From Neodiprion pinetum (Eukaryota > Arthropoda > Insecta > Hymenoptera > Diprionidae): 64,000 nt of DNA. The translations under genes were made by a program, and so were the position numbers. The notes below the pieces were generated by a model. The model saw nothing but the letters and a program-made list of their open reading frames with translations. It did no database searches and was not told where the DNA came from. This document shows positions 1-16,241 of the stretch, in pieces. Numbering within the stretch: the stretch's first letter is position 1; every line of letters starts with the position of its first letter. The stretch covers positions 29,464,238-29,528,237 of the forward strand of contig NC_060236.1 of NCBI RefSeq assembly GCF_021155775.2, read 5' to 3'.

Positions 1-1868
1 TTCTTCCGAGATTACTTCGTTCCGCTTATTAGATTTTCGGTTATATTATCGTTTTATATTATTATATTATCGTTTGTTTTATTTTGTTCCTCCACGTTTA
101 CGTGATTGCAGGCAGAAAATTTCGTTTACAGCTATATTATTTTTATTCTTCTCGTTATCATTATTATAATCTTTTTTTTTTTGTTCTTTCCAATCTTTCG
201 TTTTCCGTATGTGCCAGATCGCTAAATCTTGTATTTATATACATTACAGTCTACTCGCAGGGTGGTTGTAGTTACCTTCAAAATCGTATCAGAGAAATTT
301 AAACATCGCAGGTGAAATGCGATTGAATATTTATAAATTTGACAGACTACTATGGATACAGATTTTTATTTCAGAAGTTTCGTTCACATCCGGTTTTTGT
401 TTCCAATTCCCTCGATTCGTGCAACGAAATTAATCTGATGGCTTGATAATTGACAAATCAATAAATTGTAAACTTTGATATCTTCAACGGTTTTTTAATG
501 AATAACAAACAACAATAGTCAAATATTATTTCGCGGATATTTAAAAAAAAATATATAAACCAAAAATTCCTTCCCGACCGAATAAACTTGAATGCATCGA
601 AACCTCTTCTACGTTTTATATTAATACATATATGTACAAAGTAAAATTTGTATTTAAACAATAAATAAAGACTAACGTGGCGGATAAAAAATTTGGTATA
701 TTCCGTCGCGTTTAATTCCAAATACGCGTAATTCTTTCTGAGTTTTCATTCTCGTTCTACAACCGCTCTGAAGTAACAGTAATAATAATAACCAACACAC
801 GGTATATACACACGTGCGAAGATAGACTGTAGTCATAGTTAATACATAAGTAAAGCTGTGTCTTTTGAGCAGGCCTTTTGATGTTTTTTTATCTATACAT
901 ATACACCTTATACTTAAGGAGATAGGAAATTAAGATGAAAGTTCGCGGACGCGGAAGTGAAGTGATCGGTCCACGTGGTTAACAAAACCGAAAGAAATTT
1001 AACAACTAGAAGAGAATACGGTAAATGAACGTGGGTAGGTAGAGAAAAAAAAAAAAAAAAAAGTATGATCAAGAAAGAAACAATTCCTAAGTAATAAAAT
1101 TTAATACCAGCTTTGTCAGCAACTTTTTGATACAAGCTCTGTAAAATACTCGTGTATCTATCTTTCAATAACCGTTATTGCCCGCTTTTTCTATTGATCC
1201 GTGGAACTTTCACCGAGCTGCAAGTGTCTCGTAAGTGTTCAAAAGTATTATCTACCATACTTAATATTGCATGTATGTACAACACTAAACGTGTTATAAT
1301 GTGTTTACTGTTTACCTATTATTAATTAACTATAAGCTAGTGTTCTCTTTATTAATTATATTACGTTTTGATCGGTTTTTTTTTTTTTTTTTACCTCTTT
1401 ATTCATCTATTTATCGAATGTAAAGAAAACGCGTTTAGGAAAGGGCCGCGGGTGAGAATCATAGCGGACTCACTCGGCCGTTTTATTAAAATGATATAAG
1501 ATTGAAATATAATTAAAATGCAATTGTTACGGCAATCGTGATATTAATATATTGTGTAAATTATTTGACGCTAGGTAATTATTGGTGTTATTTAATCAAG
1601 CCTGTCGATTATTCGCTAATTGACTCGTCAGATTTTTCCATCCGCAACAGCAGCAGCATCATTAGCATTAAAACGCCCGGAACATAATTATTGCATAGAA
1701 TAGATATACGGTAATACACATTAATACCTAATAGTTGCATAGTTGTTGTTCAACGAAATCGTACCTACGTAAAATACATATAATTCGATTGTCAACGGAT
1801 GTATAAATCGGTCTACGTGCAGCGGTGTAAAATACATGTACATAGTGAATTTTTAACGACTAGGCGTT
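1..1868. other. AT-rich non-coding stretch
   Basis: I see no supported gene here. The sequence is AT-rich with homopolymer runs (an A run near 1047-1062 and a T run near 1377-1391). The short open frames on both strands lack family resemblance or plausible splice structure. Confidence 0.5.
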
Positions 1869-2090
1869 CCATTGTCCGCTAAAATTTAACGCGCATGCGC
1901 TACAATCCGAGAGCGGCTGTTTCCCAGGGCAACCAACTATATCTAACCTCAAAAATTTATACAGTTGTGAATTAAGCACAACTGCCAACGACAACTGTCA
2001 AATCTTTTTAGGCCAGAGACAGTTGGCGACCCTGACAAACAGTTGTTATCAGATTATAACGCGTGCGTATTAAATTTTAACAGACGATGG
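1869..2090. mobile_element. MITE-like element with ~30-bp terminal inverted repeats
   Basis: The left end (CCATTGTCCGCTAAAATTTA...) and the reverse complement of the right end (CCATCGTCTGTTAAAATTTA...) match over about 30 bp with a few differences. The interior has further short inverted repeats built on CAGTTG/CAACTG and no coding capacity. The left terminal repeat contains GCGCATGCGC. Size (~220 bp), lack of an ORF and terminal inverted repeats fit a non-autonomous DNA transposon. I could not fix a target-site duplication, so exact ends and superfamily are open. Confidence 0.5.
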
Positions 2091-4699
2091 ATAATGAAAT
2101 CGGTAGGAATTCACTCTATACAGCACGGATCGTGATAATAACACTATCATTGTAACTAAATATTTCCAACTTGTTATTTTTCTACACATATAATATATTA
2201 TTATTCATAAATATATCTATATATACATATACATATACATATACGTATACACATACACACACACATTTATTATACGTAGCTCTATCTATGTGTATAATGT
2301 ATAACTTGATATGAAAACATGTATATTTATTTGATTATTTCTTACTTTTCGCATACGATTCAGAAAGATAAGACAGACACGTTGTCCATGGAATATTTAT
2401 AATTTGAATAATTGTTGTTTTCACATATTGCACAGAGTATTTTTATTTTGTTTTGATTTTTAACAAATTATTTTTTTATGTCGTTATTCTCATTGTTGTA
2501 TTTAAAGATAACTTTTCTCACATTTCTTTCCTCGCGAGGTAAATTTTGTTTCGATCTACACAGCGGTGACATGTTTTTTTTTTTTTCTACTTTACTCTGG
2601 CGTTTCCAACCTTCCGCAGCTCACGATTAAAATCGAAATGTCGTGCAATTGACGCAATGGAATAGCGTCGTAAAACTCCGAGGTACCGAAATATGTATAA
2701 CTTGTGTAGTTACACGTTCATGACTTCGAAGCTACGCGTTTTACCGAAATTACATGTACTATCTACATCGAGTATGCATGTACATTTATGTGCGCGATGT
2801 CGGTGATAGGATCGGTCCCAAAAGTTACAGTTCACCTTAATTCTCCTCATTGTCTGCATAATTGTCGGTCTTATAATTTGTTCAAGTTTCTTCCCATTTG
2901 CAGATTTCCTCCCCTCACATCAAAGCGCTTTCTTCAATTACATACCATCTCTGTGTTACGCGTTGAGGAGTAAAAAAAAAATCATCATTATTCCGAACCG
3001 CGATCGTCGATTTAATTTAAATTATCATGATTATTAGTATTCCTTTTGTTTACTCCTTGTTATATTCTTCTACTTTGTTTCCTGTTTAATTCTTTCGAGA
3101 ATGGCGTATAACGATACAGTAACACTTATATACTCTATAATAAATACGCGCATGCGTTACCCAAGTGAAACAGCTGTGCAATAATTGTTCGGTAATTTAA
3201 ATAAATTCTTAAATAAATTAAAGTAACTAAACCCGCATATTCGCAATATTATGTCCTCCGAACCTTATCATTCAAAAGATCCGATACGTCCTCCTCTTGA
3301 ATACATCAATTCATAAAAGTTCATTGCTTAAAAATATAACCGAATCGCAGAATAATCTGTAAAAAAAAAAAAAAAAAAAGTGAGGCGCCGAAGTGAAATG
3401 GTTTGATCGGCGATGTACCAGGTATACGTTATTTATTTCTTTTCACTTTTTTATTCTTTTTTTTTTTTATTTACTAATCCGCAATCAAGCCTGGTGGACG
3501 CGCGTACGAGTGCAACGAACTGCGAAAGGGACGAAGAAGTTTAACTACGTGAATCCCGCACCGTGTATCCTGTGATGTATGTTTCTTCTCTCTCTCTCTC
3601 TCCCTCTCTCCCTCTCTCCTTCTTTTCTAAAGCGGTTTTAGCGCTACCTACGCCCTGCAGTAAACTCCGCGTGTATATACGTAGACACGCACGCGCCTAT
3701 GTGTTACAATATACTTTTCGTCGCGTAATCTATGAGCGCACTTAGCGCCGCGTCGCCTTCTTCCTCTGCACCACTTCGTAGCGCCTCCTCTCCCTCTCTC
3801 TCTCCAGCCCCCCGTCACTTTATACTTATACTCTCGTCGTATGTCGCATACGTCGACGCCGACGATCAGGGAGAACCCTTGGCTAACCCGACTTGCCTCC
3901 CCATCCCTCCCGATGCTCGACGTGGTCTTCTCAAAGACCACTTAACGCCGCTGCATAATATATTATGCGTCGCTGCCTACTCCGCGCGCTCTCTTCCTTC
4001 TTTCTCTACTTTTTTCTCCCTAAATCCACTCGTTCCTACTTGCTTTCTTCCTGCTTTCTTTCTTTCTTTCTTTCTATCCATCTATCTATCTTTCTTTCCT
4101 TACAGTCCTTGCGCCATAAGTTTACTAGTCACGTTCTATTCAATTTCGACATTCTAATTTAGAATAACAAAAACTGCGGTCGCACGGTAATTATGATTTC
4201 TTGAAATTCGATCTTCGGTCGCTTCGTTTCTAACTCGAATTTGTTCGGGCACGTTTGACCCACCTTCTGAACCACAGATCTCTCCATATTTGCCACGGTC
4301 TCAGAAGTTTCGTATTTTCACAAGGAATTCGTGACGATATTTTGTGAAAACACCGTGAAAATCGGTATTTTAAACTGTTGTGCGGAAAAAAAAAATACAT
4401 AAAAAAAATAAATTCATCGGGGCGCCAAAAAAATCGGCAAAAAATGTTTCCTTCCATTTTACGTCATCGCGAAGAATTTTTGTGTGACTGATTTTTTTCA
4501 TCCGTCTAACGGATGTTGGGCTATAAATTAATGCGAAAATAAGAAAAAATAAAAATATAAAATAATTCAGGGGTTACTTTTTCGCCCCCCGAAATACTAT
4601 ATTAAAGTTCAAGCAAAATCGGTGAAGTTCGAGAGTTGGCGGCAGGTCGAGTTTGCATGGAATGCCGCAGCTGTGCTACGATCTGAGAAATGCACTCGG
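2091..4699. other. Intergenic, simple repeats
   Basis: No gene is supported. The stretch contains a TA/CA-rich tract near 2217-2265, an A run near 3361-3379, a CT-rich tract near 3585-3620 and a TTTC/TATC-rich tract near 4055-4100. The open frames there are translations of low-complexity sequence. Confidence 0.5.
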
Positions 4700-5114
4700 T
4701 TTATTTATTTATTTATTTATTGCTCAACGGGTAAAGCACCCTTTTACGTTAGAACTAAAAGGAATGACAAAAACGTTTTACATGGTGTTACATGGTGAAG
4801 AAAATTAAAAGTAATAAACAAACAGAATGGTAAATTTACAATCACTAATTACACAACGAGGCAAACGACTGACGAGGCAAAGAAGGCAAAGTGGAATTAT
4901 ACATGTCCACCCAATCAGCATTGCAATTACGCAACAAAGAAAGTCCGCAAATAGGAGAGCGCGAATCAAGATTGTAATTTGGATAGAAATAAAAATTGTT
5001 ATGTCGCAATGGCTGAATTGAAACAGCGAAACAAAACTTGCGTAACAATTCGCTACAACCATCAATGTTATTTTTCAAAAGCTCACATCCAAAAATCAAA
5101 TCCAATCTGCGCAT
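4700..5114 (-). mobile_element. LINE (non-LTR retrotransposon) 3' end fragment
   Basis: Read on the minus strand, an open frame of about 89 codons (5114 down to 4845) has the spacing typical of the extreme C-terminus of insect LINE reverse-transcriptase ORF2: an RRLDLIF start, then a LLKNNIDG stretch, then an SRSPI block and a closing LPSLPRQSF-like segment. This is followed by a ~125-bp 3' UTR and a tail of repeated ATAA units (4700-4721), the usual 3' end of this class. Only the 3' end is present, as expected from 5' truncation at insertion. The resemblance is from memory of the family pattern, and the clade (Jockey/R1/CR1-like) is not determined. Confidence 0.6.
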
Positions 5115-7937
5115 AGGCGGAACACAGGGTAGGGATACCTAGGATAAAATACGGCTTATATATACCTACAACCCTTGCTGCATGCGTTTAATCGTAATTC
5201 TTATTTCCGATACGGCGAAAAGAACTTTTTCTCCGATTCGGCTTGTCAACACGCGGTAATAATACAAGGAATTTCACCGCAGTACGTATACGGTCTACCT
5301 CGAACCCCTTTGCGGCGAACGTAAAGCTTCGATGACAAGGTAAAACGACGCGACGGTCCTCGCTTGCCGGCACCGGATGGCGTGGGTGGTTAGGTTAGGG
5401 GTGCTATATCCATTACGCTTATTACAACTCCATCCGTCCATTCGTCGAGGTCCGCACGCCCGTCCGCCCACCCTTTTACGCGGATGAGCATCGATCGACA
5501 CCTTTGTACCATGGATAACGATGCGATGGTTCGCGGACGCCCTGCTGCAGCAGTCGCAGACTGGCTGGCTGGCTGTGAAAATCGCCGAACCCAAGGCGTT
5601 GTTTCACTTTCCCATTTTCGAAGAAAAAAGAGAAATCTATGCCTCACTCGATCACAAGATTCGGATTCTTCTTTTTGTGTTTTTGCTCTGCGCTGTAACA
5701 TCGAAGATCGAACGAAGGGGTGTAAATACGAGATAATTTCGAAGAAGAAACCGAAGTGCGTAGTGAAACTGGGAGAGTATCGTATGTCGTGTGTAAATGT
5801 TTTCCATCTATATCCAGTCCTCCGCGGAAAGGTAGGTCCGTATATCCGGCCGCGTAAAATCGGCGACGGTCGCGACGTAACGGCACCCTTTCCTGGCGGC
5901 AGCTAGGCGGGAGCTGGCGTTCGAAAAGCATCAGGGAAACCCGATCTCTTGTTTGCAGTGGGGTCCCTCCTCCATGTAACCAAGCCGTCCCGGGCAGCCG
6001 CCGGCAGACAAACAGTGCAAAGTAGAGAGGGACGGATGGATGGGCAGGATGGATGCAGAGACGAAGATGTGGAGAGTGTAACGTGGGTGTCGTGGATGCA
6101 CGCGCACACCCTCGAACGGAGGGTGGAAGGACGCCGTTACGGCGAATGTTCCTTCCGCAGGCACCGCTGCAGATGCTCCCGCTCCTCCCAAAGCTCTTCC
6201 TATCCTCCCGATGGCGAAGCAACGTGTAACCCAACTCCTGAAGCGCGGGCGCACGCGCTCTGACCCCGCGTCAAGTCTCTCCGGACCGCGGAGTCGGTGT
6301 CCCGATATTCCCACGGGATTCGGTCATGCCCCGTACCAGCCCCGGTGTACCATCGACGTGTGTACATACGTCGGAGTTTCAACATGGAAAAACAAACTGG
6401 ACGAAGACTCTCGTCCGGCTCACCTGGACTGCTGACCAGGCCTGCGAACTTTGGACCCTGCAGGCTTCTTCTGCCGGCAGTAATTAGCCCCGGTTCCCTT
6501 GGGTCCCTGGTCGAAACGGCCGAGAGCAAAGGCTAGTGAAACTGGCGGTTGACAATGAGGTTTAACTTCGAAGTCACATCGATGTCGCAGAAAAGCACCC
6601 ACCGAAGTGAACGAGAGGCAATTGTTCAAGGCTTTTGCAATTCGACATTCGGGACGTCGGTGTTCGGAAGATCATCGCAACCTCTCAACTAGTTGCTGAT
6701 GATGAGAGTTCATCGTGAATCTTCTCCACCGAGCTTACTCTCGTCGCATTATAAACGTATCTGCACAAGATGCTTTTCCCGATGTACGAGCACTGCTGAA
6801 ATTTGGACCTCTGGAAGCGCACCCCCTTAATGGAAGGAGGCTACGGATCTTGAATGGCTCGGTACACTCCCTGCCCATTCACTCAGTCGATGATCATCCT
6901 TTAGAGCAATCTCTTAGTGTTTCATGGTTGTAGAAAAGCGAAGGGAATACCATCGTCTCCCAGGGTATGCCGGCAGTGTTCTTCGGCGTGGATTGAAGGT
7001 TTTCGGAACACGCTGCTTCACTCTGGCGGTTCGAAAGGGAAGAGAGAGAATACTCGGGGCAAAAATCCATGTGTAGTATAGTGTATAGCACTCCAGAGTG
7101 AGAGAGAGAGAGGGAGAGCGAGTGAGTGAATGAAGAAGAAATAGAAGAGAAGAAAAAATTTTTGTCCCGCTGGTTGAGGGGCGCGACTACGCTGATTGCT
7201 GTCGCATTGTGCGAACCTTCGCTTTCTGGGGAGAAGAAGAGGAGGACGGCAAGGCATGCCGTTCCAGCATTGTCGCCGAGACTCGAATGCGCGCCCATAA
7301 CGCGACTCCCAATGCCGTGGGAGGCACCCAACGCAGAGTACAGTGCAGGGGCCAAAAATTAAACCCCAGAGACAATGGGTCAACCGTCCGCACACAAAAC
7401 ATTGCAGCACCAGAAACGCCCCGCACCATTCTTCCTCCAGATTACTTCCACCTTCGATAGGCCATGCCGCGTTTCACGTTACGTAGTTCGATGCGATGCT
7501 CAAACTGTCGGCTACTCGACTCGCCTGTAATTTTCTCCAAACTTGTTTCCCCCCGGCTATTTTTCGCGAATTTTCACCAGACTTTTATCTCCGTGGATCT
7601 CGAAGGGTCAGGAATTTCTCGTAGCTCGCCGATAGAGCAATAAAAGCTTCCGGTCGTTCGTCGATGGCTGCGACGGGTCATCGGTTAACCGGTCGATCCG
7701 TTTGCACGGATCGAGTTATCCGTTCCGTTGTTTTAGACCATTAGAAGGATTCGAGCAGCAGAGGTCTTAAAGGGTCCCCGAAGTATTTCTTCCGAGCCGA
7801 TGAACCGTACAGCGGAAATGAATATTTTACCTCGCAATTTTTTCCTATCCAGAGTTTATACTCTTATGCACAATCATCGGGGACAATGGGGACCCTCCTC
7901 CACTCCCCGGCAGAGTCACCCCGTGTTAATTCATGAC

Positions 7938-7963
7938 AGTCAGTCAGTCAGTCAGTCAGTCAG
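7938..7963. repeat. (CAGT)n microsatellite
   Basis: About six tandem CAGT units. It is a plain tetranucleotide repeat in non-coding sequence. Confidence 0.7.
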
Positions 7964-8486
7964 CCCCCTTCCTCCTCTATTTCCAGCCCTAATATATCCT
8001 GGCATTAACCGGTCCTTCCAATTCGCATCCGGCCAGGCGCTCTCTAAAGTCGCGGGCGCGACACCCGCAACCCTCCTGGTTCGCGGACTGTAAATCGGAA
8101 GTGAGCTGTTCGCTCCTCGGAACACACCATTCATCCAGCCCAATCAATATCCCGGCACGTCGGGGACGATTTTGAATTTCGTCTCTTCCTGCGCGCCTCC
8201 GCACAATGCTCATCAGACTTGATGGGAAAATTCCCGCATCTTTTTTTCTTCCAATTCTTTCTCATTTCCTCGACTTATCCCAAAGTCTCGATGAAGACTT
8301 ACCCTTGCTCTAACTCATGACGGTGAAACGAGATCAGCGGGGTCTGTATGCGAAGCGCGCGATGATGACACCCCTAAAGAGGAGCCCCTGGAGAGAGAGA
8401 CAATCAGTCACAGGGTCAGCGGACCTTGACTGTGTCCACATTGCAGGGCCCCGATCTGCATCGATGCCTGTTGCCCTCTTCCCTCA

Positions 8487-8509
8487 CCCCCCCCCCCCCC
8501 GCCCATCCC

Positions 8510-8542
<33 letters not shown>

Positions 8543-8700
8543 TCTCTCTGTCTTCCTTTCTCCAATTCGCTTTTAGTCTATCTGCGCGAACGGCATACAA
8601 GCCCCGACAAAAGCAACATCATTCGAACGCGCCTAGTAGAGAGAAAGAGAGAGAGAGAGACAGACAGAGAGAGAGAGAGGGAGAGAGAGAGTTTGTGTGA
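8487..8700. repeat. C-run, CT/CA tract and GA tract cluster
   Basis: A run of 14 C, a CT tract (about 8511-8530) running into CA, and a GA-rich tract (about 8637-8692) lie within ~210 bp. The CT and GA tracts are complementary and could pair, which makes long spurious open frames of RE/SL repeats on both strands. Confidence 0.6.
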
Positions 8701-9502
8701 CATAAGGGGCGCGAGCCATGAAATAAAATAGTCTACGGGCACTACAGCAGCCAGCACATCTGTCCGGACCATCATCGTCGTCCCCTACAGACCCCCTGAC
8801 TTTCTACTGTTATTATTTTTTGCCAACGATCTCGAAACGGGACCTGCTGAAGCCCTCATTTTCGATCGGATGATCAGAGGCCGGTGCCTAATCGGAATTA
8901 TTGAACGGAACGGTTTGAATTTATAACCTACAGCAACAAAGGTCCTTCGCGTGGTGAAAAAGACAAAAAAAACTCCGACTCGCAATCAGAGGACGTTGAG
9001 AAAACCTCCAGACTAGCGATTTCATTTATAAGCCAAGAGAATATTCCCTCGAGAGGTCGTTAGGATTGACGATAGGATTGACACACAAACAGACGGACAG
9101 TGTTGTAATTAACCGCAATCATTGATGGCAAACAGTGAGCAAGAGAGAAAGACCCACCGAGTGATATGCTCCCCAGAGACGGTTGCATTTCAGGGCGGGG
9201 TAGGTAAGCTTGCCCTGTACGTATTACAAGCCGTGCAAATAGTTTTGTGTACATTAATAAACCGCATATACACAACATGCCTACCAATTACGCACAAATC
9301 ATATATATCCACTCTAAAGCAAAACTACAGGTTGTTCCAAAACGAGGAGACAATAGCTGCTCACAAGGTAAAACTCCACGCATGAAACCTTACGTATTTT
9401 TTTTTTTTTTTTTTTTTACTAAGGGTTTGACCATTCCGTAATGCAATTTATGCCTGTCTTCAAACTTTACTGAATTCAAACGACTTGACCGGTTTACAAT
9501 TA

Positions 9503-9861
9503 TGTACACTTGGGGACAACGAATCTGAGACGGTTAATTTTTTTACACTAGACAGTTATGTTGGCAGTACAGAGAAACCTGCAGCGCCACAGTCGGCCGT
9601 GTGCGAAACAAACTCAATTTCAATAAACAACATAACCCATGATCGTCGAATCTAACCTTAGAATACCGCGGGGACAATGACTTGTCAAATTGAGACGTAT
9701 TCTAAGGTTAGATTCGACGGTCATGGATTATGTTATGTGTATTGAGATTGAGTTTGTTCCGCGCTCGGCCGAGTATGGTGCTGTAGGTTTCTCTGTATTG
9801 CCAACATAACTGTCTAGTGTAAAAAATTAGCCGTCTCAGATTCGTTGTCCCCAAGTGTACA
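9503..9861. mobile_element. Palindromic (foldback) MITE with ~165-bp arms
   Basis: Nearly the whole element is one inverted repeat. The left arm begins TGTACACTTGGGGACAACGA and the right end is its reverse complement. Matching continues inward through GACAGTTATGTTGGCA, CAGAGAAACCT and CGAATCTAACCTTAGAATAC to a short centre near 9668-9700 that contains a GGGGACAATGA segment. The arms differ by scattered substitutions only. There is no ORF. The structure fits a non-autonomous hairpin DNA transposon. A target-site duplication is ambiguous because TGTACA at each edge is itself palindromic. Confidence 0.75.
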
Positions 9862-12800
9862 CCTGACTTGAAGTATATAATGATTTATTTTAAAACAGTC
9901 GGTCAACTTGACAGAGAAAGCTCCAAATTTGCGTTATTTCGTTTTTAAGTATAGATGATACCACGTAGTGAGGCTGCGGCGGTCCGCTATCGACGAAACA
10001 TACATCCGTATATTATATATAGAGGAAGGAGGTATGAAGGGAGAGTAGTGCGAGGTGGGGGCCTCTGAGGACCCCTCAGCCCCCTTCCGCCACTAGTCGC
10101 CCTCGTCCTCGCATCGCGACATAGATATGCTTTTAGCGCGGGGGTGGCGGGCCTCGTTTTCACCAGGAGTTTCGCGTCCGTGTTCCCCACGGCGCGCGTG
10201 TATCCGCCGCAAGTCCATTCGCCGTATGTACCTCACACTCTCTCCCTCACAAGTATTAGCCTATACGGCATCAGAGCCGAATCGGCGTGCTGGTAAGCGA
10301 AAGTGATACCGCGAAACGCACACGCGTCCAACTTGTAAACAAAATTCGAAATGGTACGAAGTAGGTACTGGAAGTAAAAAGCATCGACTCCGAGTGTCGA
10401 TTTCGGCAAGCCCATCATCCGATATTCCGTCCGAAGTAAAACCCATCAGCCGTAGGCGAGTAGGGAACCAAGGAAGGATCGAAAGGGTTGAAGACAGCGT
10501 TGGCGACAAAGGAAATTGGCTAATTGACGCTGAGTACCGGAATTAACTCAATTTCGTTTGCGTCTTCCCGGGGAGGAAACCGGTGAACGAAACCGCATCA
10601 AAGGTGCACATCTGCAGCGACGAAGGATCGAGCTACCTCGCTTGGTGTCTGCCCCCGACGTGTCACGTCCACCCTGCACGTTGGCGAATAAAAAGCGTCC
10701 AATCGAACGATCTCGCGCAATTGCCGAATTGCCCAATTGAACGCAAAGTGCAACATGTTCGGCGATCATTGCCTCACGGGTGAGAAGGGGTCGAGGGTCC
10801 TCGACGAAGGGGCGAAGCAGAGGACGTTTCACGAAGGCATCGGGCACCTGTGCCCCACTTGTGTCCCCGGAATGATCCCGGCGTTGCAGAGCCTCGAGCA
10901 TCATGATTAAAGCTCTGGAGGCCACAATGGATCGGCACCGACATTTGGTGTCATTGTCGGCACCGCTGCCCACACACGCGTATCGTACAACCGAGTATAA
11001 AACACGGAACGCACACCGTTAAGGGATGCGGGAGGGAGTTGTCAGCCAGTGTAATGCTGATTTAATCAGGATACCCTCGCTACTCCCCGGGATACGGGGA
11101 AAGGAGGGAGTGACTGGGTGACGTTGCAGGGTTGGAGGAGCGGTGCACATGTATACGCAGCGAGAAAGAGAGAGAGAGAGAGAGGGGGGGAGAGGGATGA
11201 TGGGGTGTCGGACTCAGTGCCGAGCACCTCTCCGAGTCTGGCCAGTCGAGCCAGCACCATATGGCCGACCGTGGAGGCCGATTATTACATTACGTATGTA
11301 TACTTCGGAATAATAATGATAGCGACGGGGCCGAAGGGGAGGGTTTATTCTGTCAAGCCTCGTTGCGCATTTCCAGCGAGACGCCCAAATCAGATTCATT
11401 ACACCACCTCGGCCCGCATGGAGATCCGTGCGATGTTACTGCGATGTTACGCTGTAAGGCTCGGCACTGTTACACCCGAGGAATGCATACGTGTAACTTC
11501 TCCGATCGGATCTGGGGGAACCCCCGCAGGCAAGTGTTTGCATCGGTTAATCGAGTTCCTTCGACGCTGATTATGGCTGACGGTGCACTTTGCTGAGCAA
11601 ACGCGCGGCGCACGGTGTATCAGGCTTCTGACAATTCCTATGGAAATTTATCATACGTGAGCAAAGTCTTCCCGTCTTTCCGTCTTCACGAGATCCCCGG
11701 GAGAGGACAGCGATTGGTCCCCGACTCGAAGACCGTTGAAGTTTTCCGTCTTGTCGCCATTCGGTGCGGCTCGTCCTCGAAAATGAAAATTCCTAGAAGG
11801 TGAGCGGAGACGGCATAATCCCATATCGACACCTCGTATCTGCCACGTCACGCCGACGGACGCCGGTTGACCGTGGCACTCGTTCACCTGCACCGTTTGC
11901 TCCCAAGGTGGACTCTTAGAGTCTAATCTATCTGGGATCTACATCTCCCTATCTTGCATCGTTGGCTGAAGCGACTGCTAATTTGACCATTCGTCAAAGT
12001 AAAGACTTAACTCACAAGCCGAGGAGGTTGACCGATCGCTACGGTTAGCCTGAAGCCCTGTTCCTGGGTCGAAGAATATAAAAATATCCTTCACCGTGAA
12101 ACTGCGCACCTTTAGACACACTATGAAAACATGAGAGAGGCGTTTGTCTATCTACTCCTCAAAACCGGGGAATCCGGATCGATTCCAACGCATGACCGAT
12201 GAGACTCACTCGTCGTTCTTCCACGCTTACCGACCACGGCGTGCCGAATTTTTGAACAAACATACGCGCCTCGTATCTAACCGTGATCACGGGGGTCTCA
12301 GGATGGATTCCCTCATCATCTGGTCCCTCGGCATCGTCTATTGTGTTGCGCGGTGGCATCGCAACGGCTTATGTGCATTGCACACCACCGTAAACTCGCC
12401 CCCGCGAACCGGAAACAGAGACAGACGGACGGACGGACGGACGGAAGCTGTTGAGTCACTCGAGTCTTCCACCGTCGCTGTACTATTGCGGGTGTGTCCG
12501 CAAAGCAGACGTGTATTGTCTTCCCGTGCTAACCGGTACCGGGAGAATTATTGGGTTCGAGATTTCCTCCCGCTTTAACGAGTCCCGAATACTGCAGTTT
12601 GTCCCTCGTTTTCCTCGTGAGAGCTTCAATCAAAAAGTCAACTACGAGCCTGCTCTATAAGGGGTGGAAAAATCCGGACGCCCACTCGTGATGATCACCA
12701 TGCGTGACACGGCCTCTTGGCACGCGAATTCAGGTTCGCTCCCCGAAATCATCTCGCTTGCAAAAAGCGTAAGGCGTGCGATAAATTTATCTTACTAAAA

Positions 12801-12916
12801 AGCAGATGAGAATTTGGGAGCAGAGTGTCTCCGGTTGTGATAACATCTTCCGAGGCCTTACTATTGGGGGTTGGGCAAACATTTTTTTTTTTTTTTAATA
12901 AAGTCTTTTTTCCTTT
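9862..12916. other. Intergenic, no gene recognised
   Basis: No supported gene. There are GC-richer patches (10.5-11.9 kb) with overlapping open frames on both strands, a GA/G tract near 11163-11190 and a GGAC tandem near 12428-12445. Regulatory DNA for a flanking gene is possible but not visible by eye. Confidence 0.4.
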
Positions 12917-13111
12917 CTATATACAATAACGGTTATTCTCTTTGATAATATTGTCCATGGACACGTGGGTACTTTCACTGACGGCAGATTCGCCATATGC
13001 AAAAACAATTTGTCTTTTTGCTTCCGCAGCTGTTTTACCGAGATTAACCGTCATCTGGAACAACATCCAACGGCGAATGTTCACTTTGTCGATCCATTCG
13101 ATTTTAAGCAA
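12917..13111 (-). pseudogene. mariner-family transposase N-terminal fragment
   Basis: On the minus strand, a 64-codon open frame carries the N-terminal helix-turn-helix pattern of mariner/SETMAR transposases: IRRWMLFQ, then LGKTAAEAKRQI, then AYGESAVSEST. In the family this region binds the terminal inverted repeat. The expected continuation (KWF motif, second helix-turn-helix, DD34D catalytic core) is absent, since the frame turns into unrelated residues and ends at 12917. I take it as a broken fossil fragment. The match is by remembered motif order and has not been searched. Confidence 0.6.
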
Positions 13112-16216
<3,105 letters not shown>

Positions 16217-16241
16217 CACTGTAAAAAATTTGCGGTGTAAA

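Larger units (their letters stand above)
5115..9502. other. Intergenic, GC-richer, no gene recognised
   Basis: Several overlapping open frames exist on both strands between 5.2 and 7.4 kb, but they lie opposite each other, show no recognisable domain and reflect raised GC. Simple repeats include a CAGT tandem near 7938-7963, a C run at 8487-8500, CT/CA tracts near 8511-8546 and a GA tract near 8637-8692. Confidence 0.45.

Noticed and set aside
5295..7460. Many overlapping open frames of 60-200 codons on both strands
   Set aside because: They overlap in opposite orientation, contain no recognisable motif and follow raised GC content.
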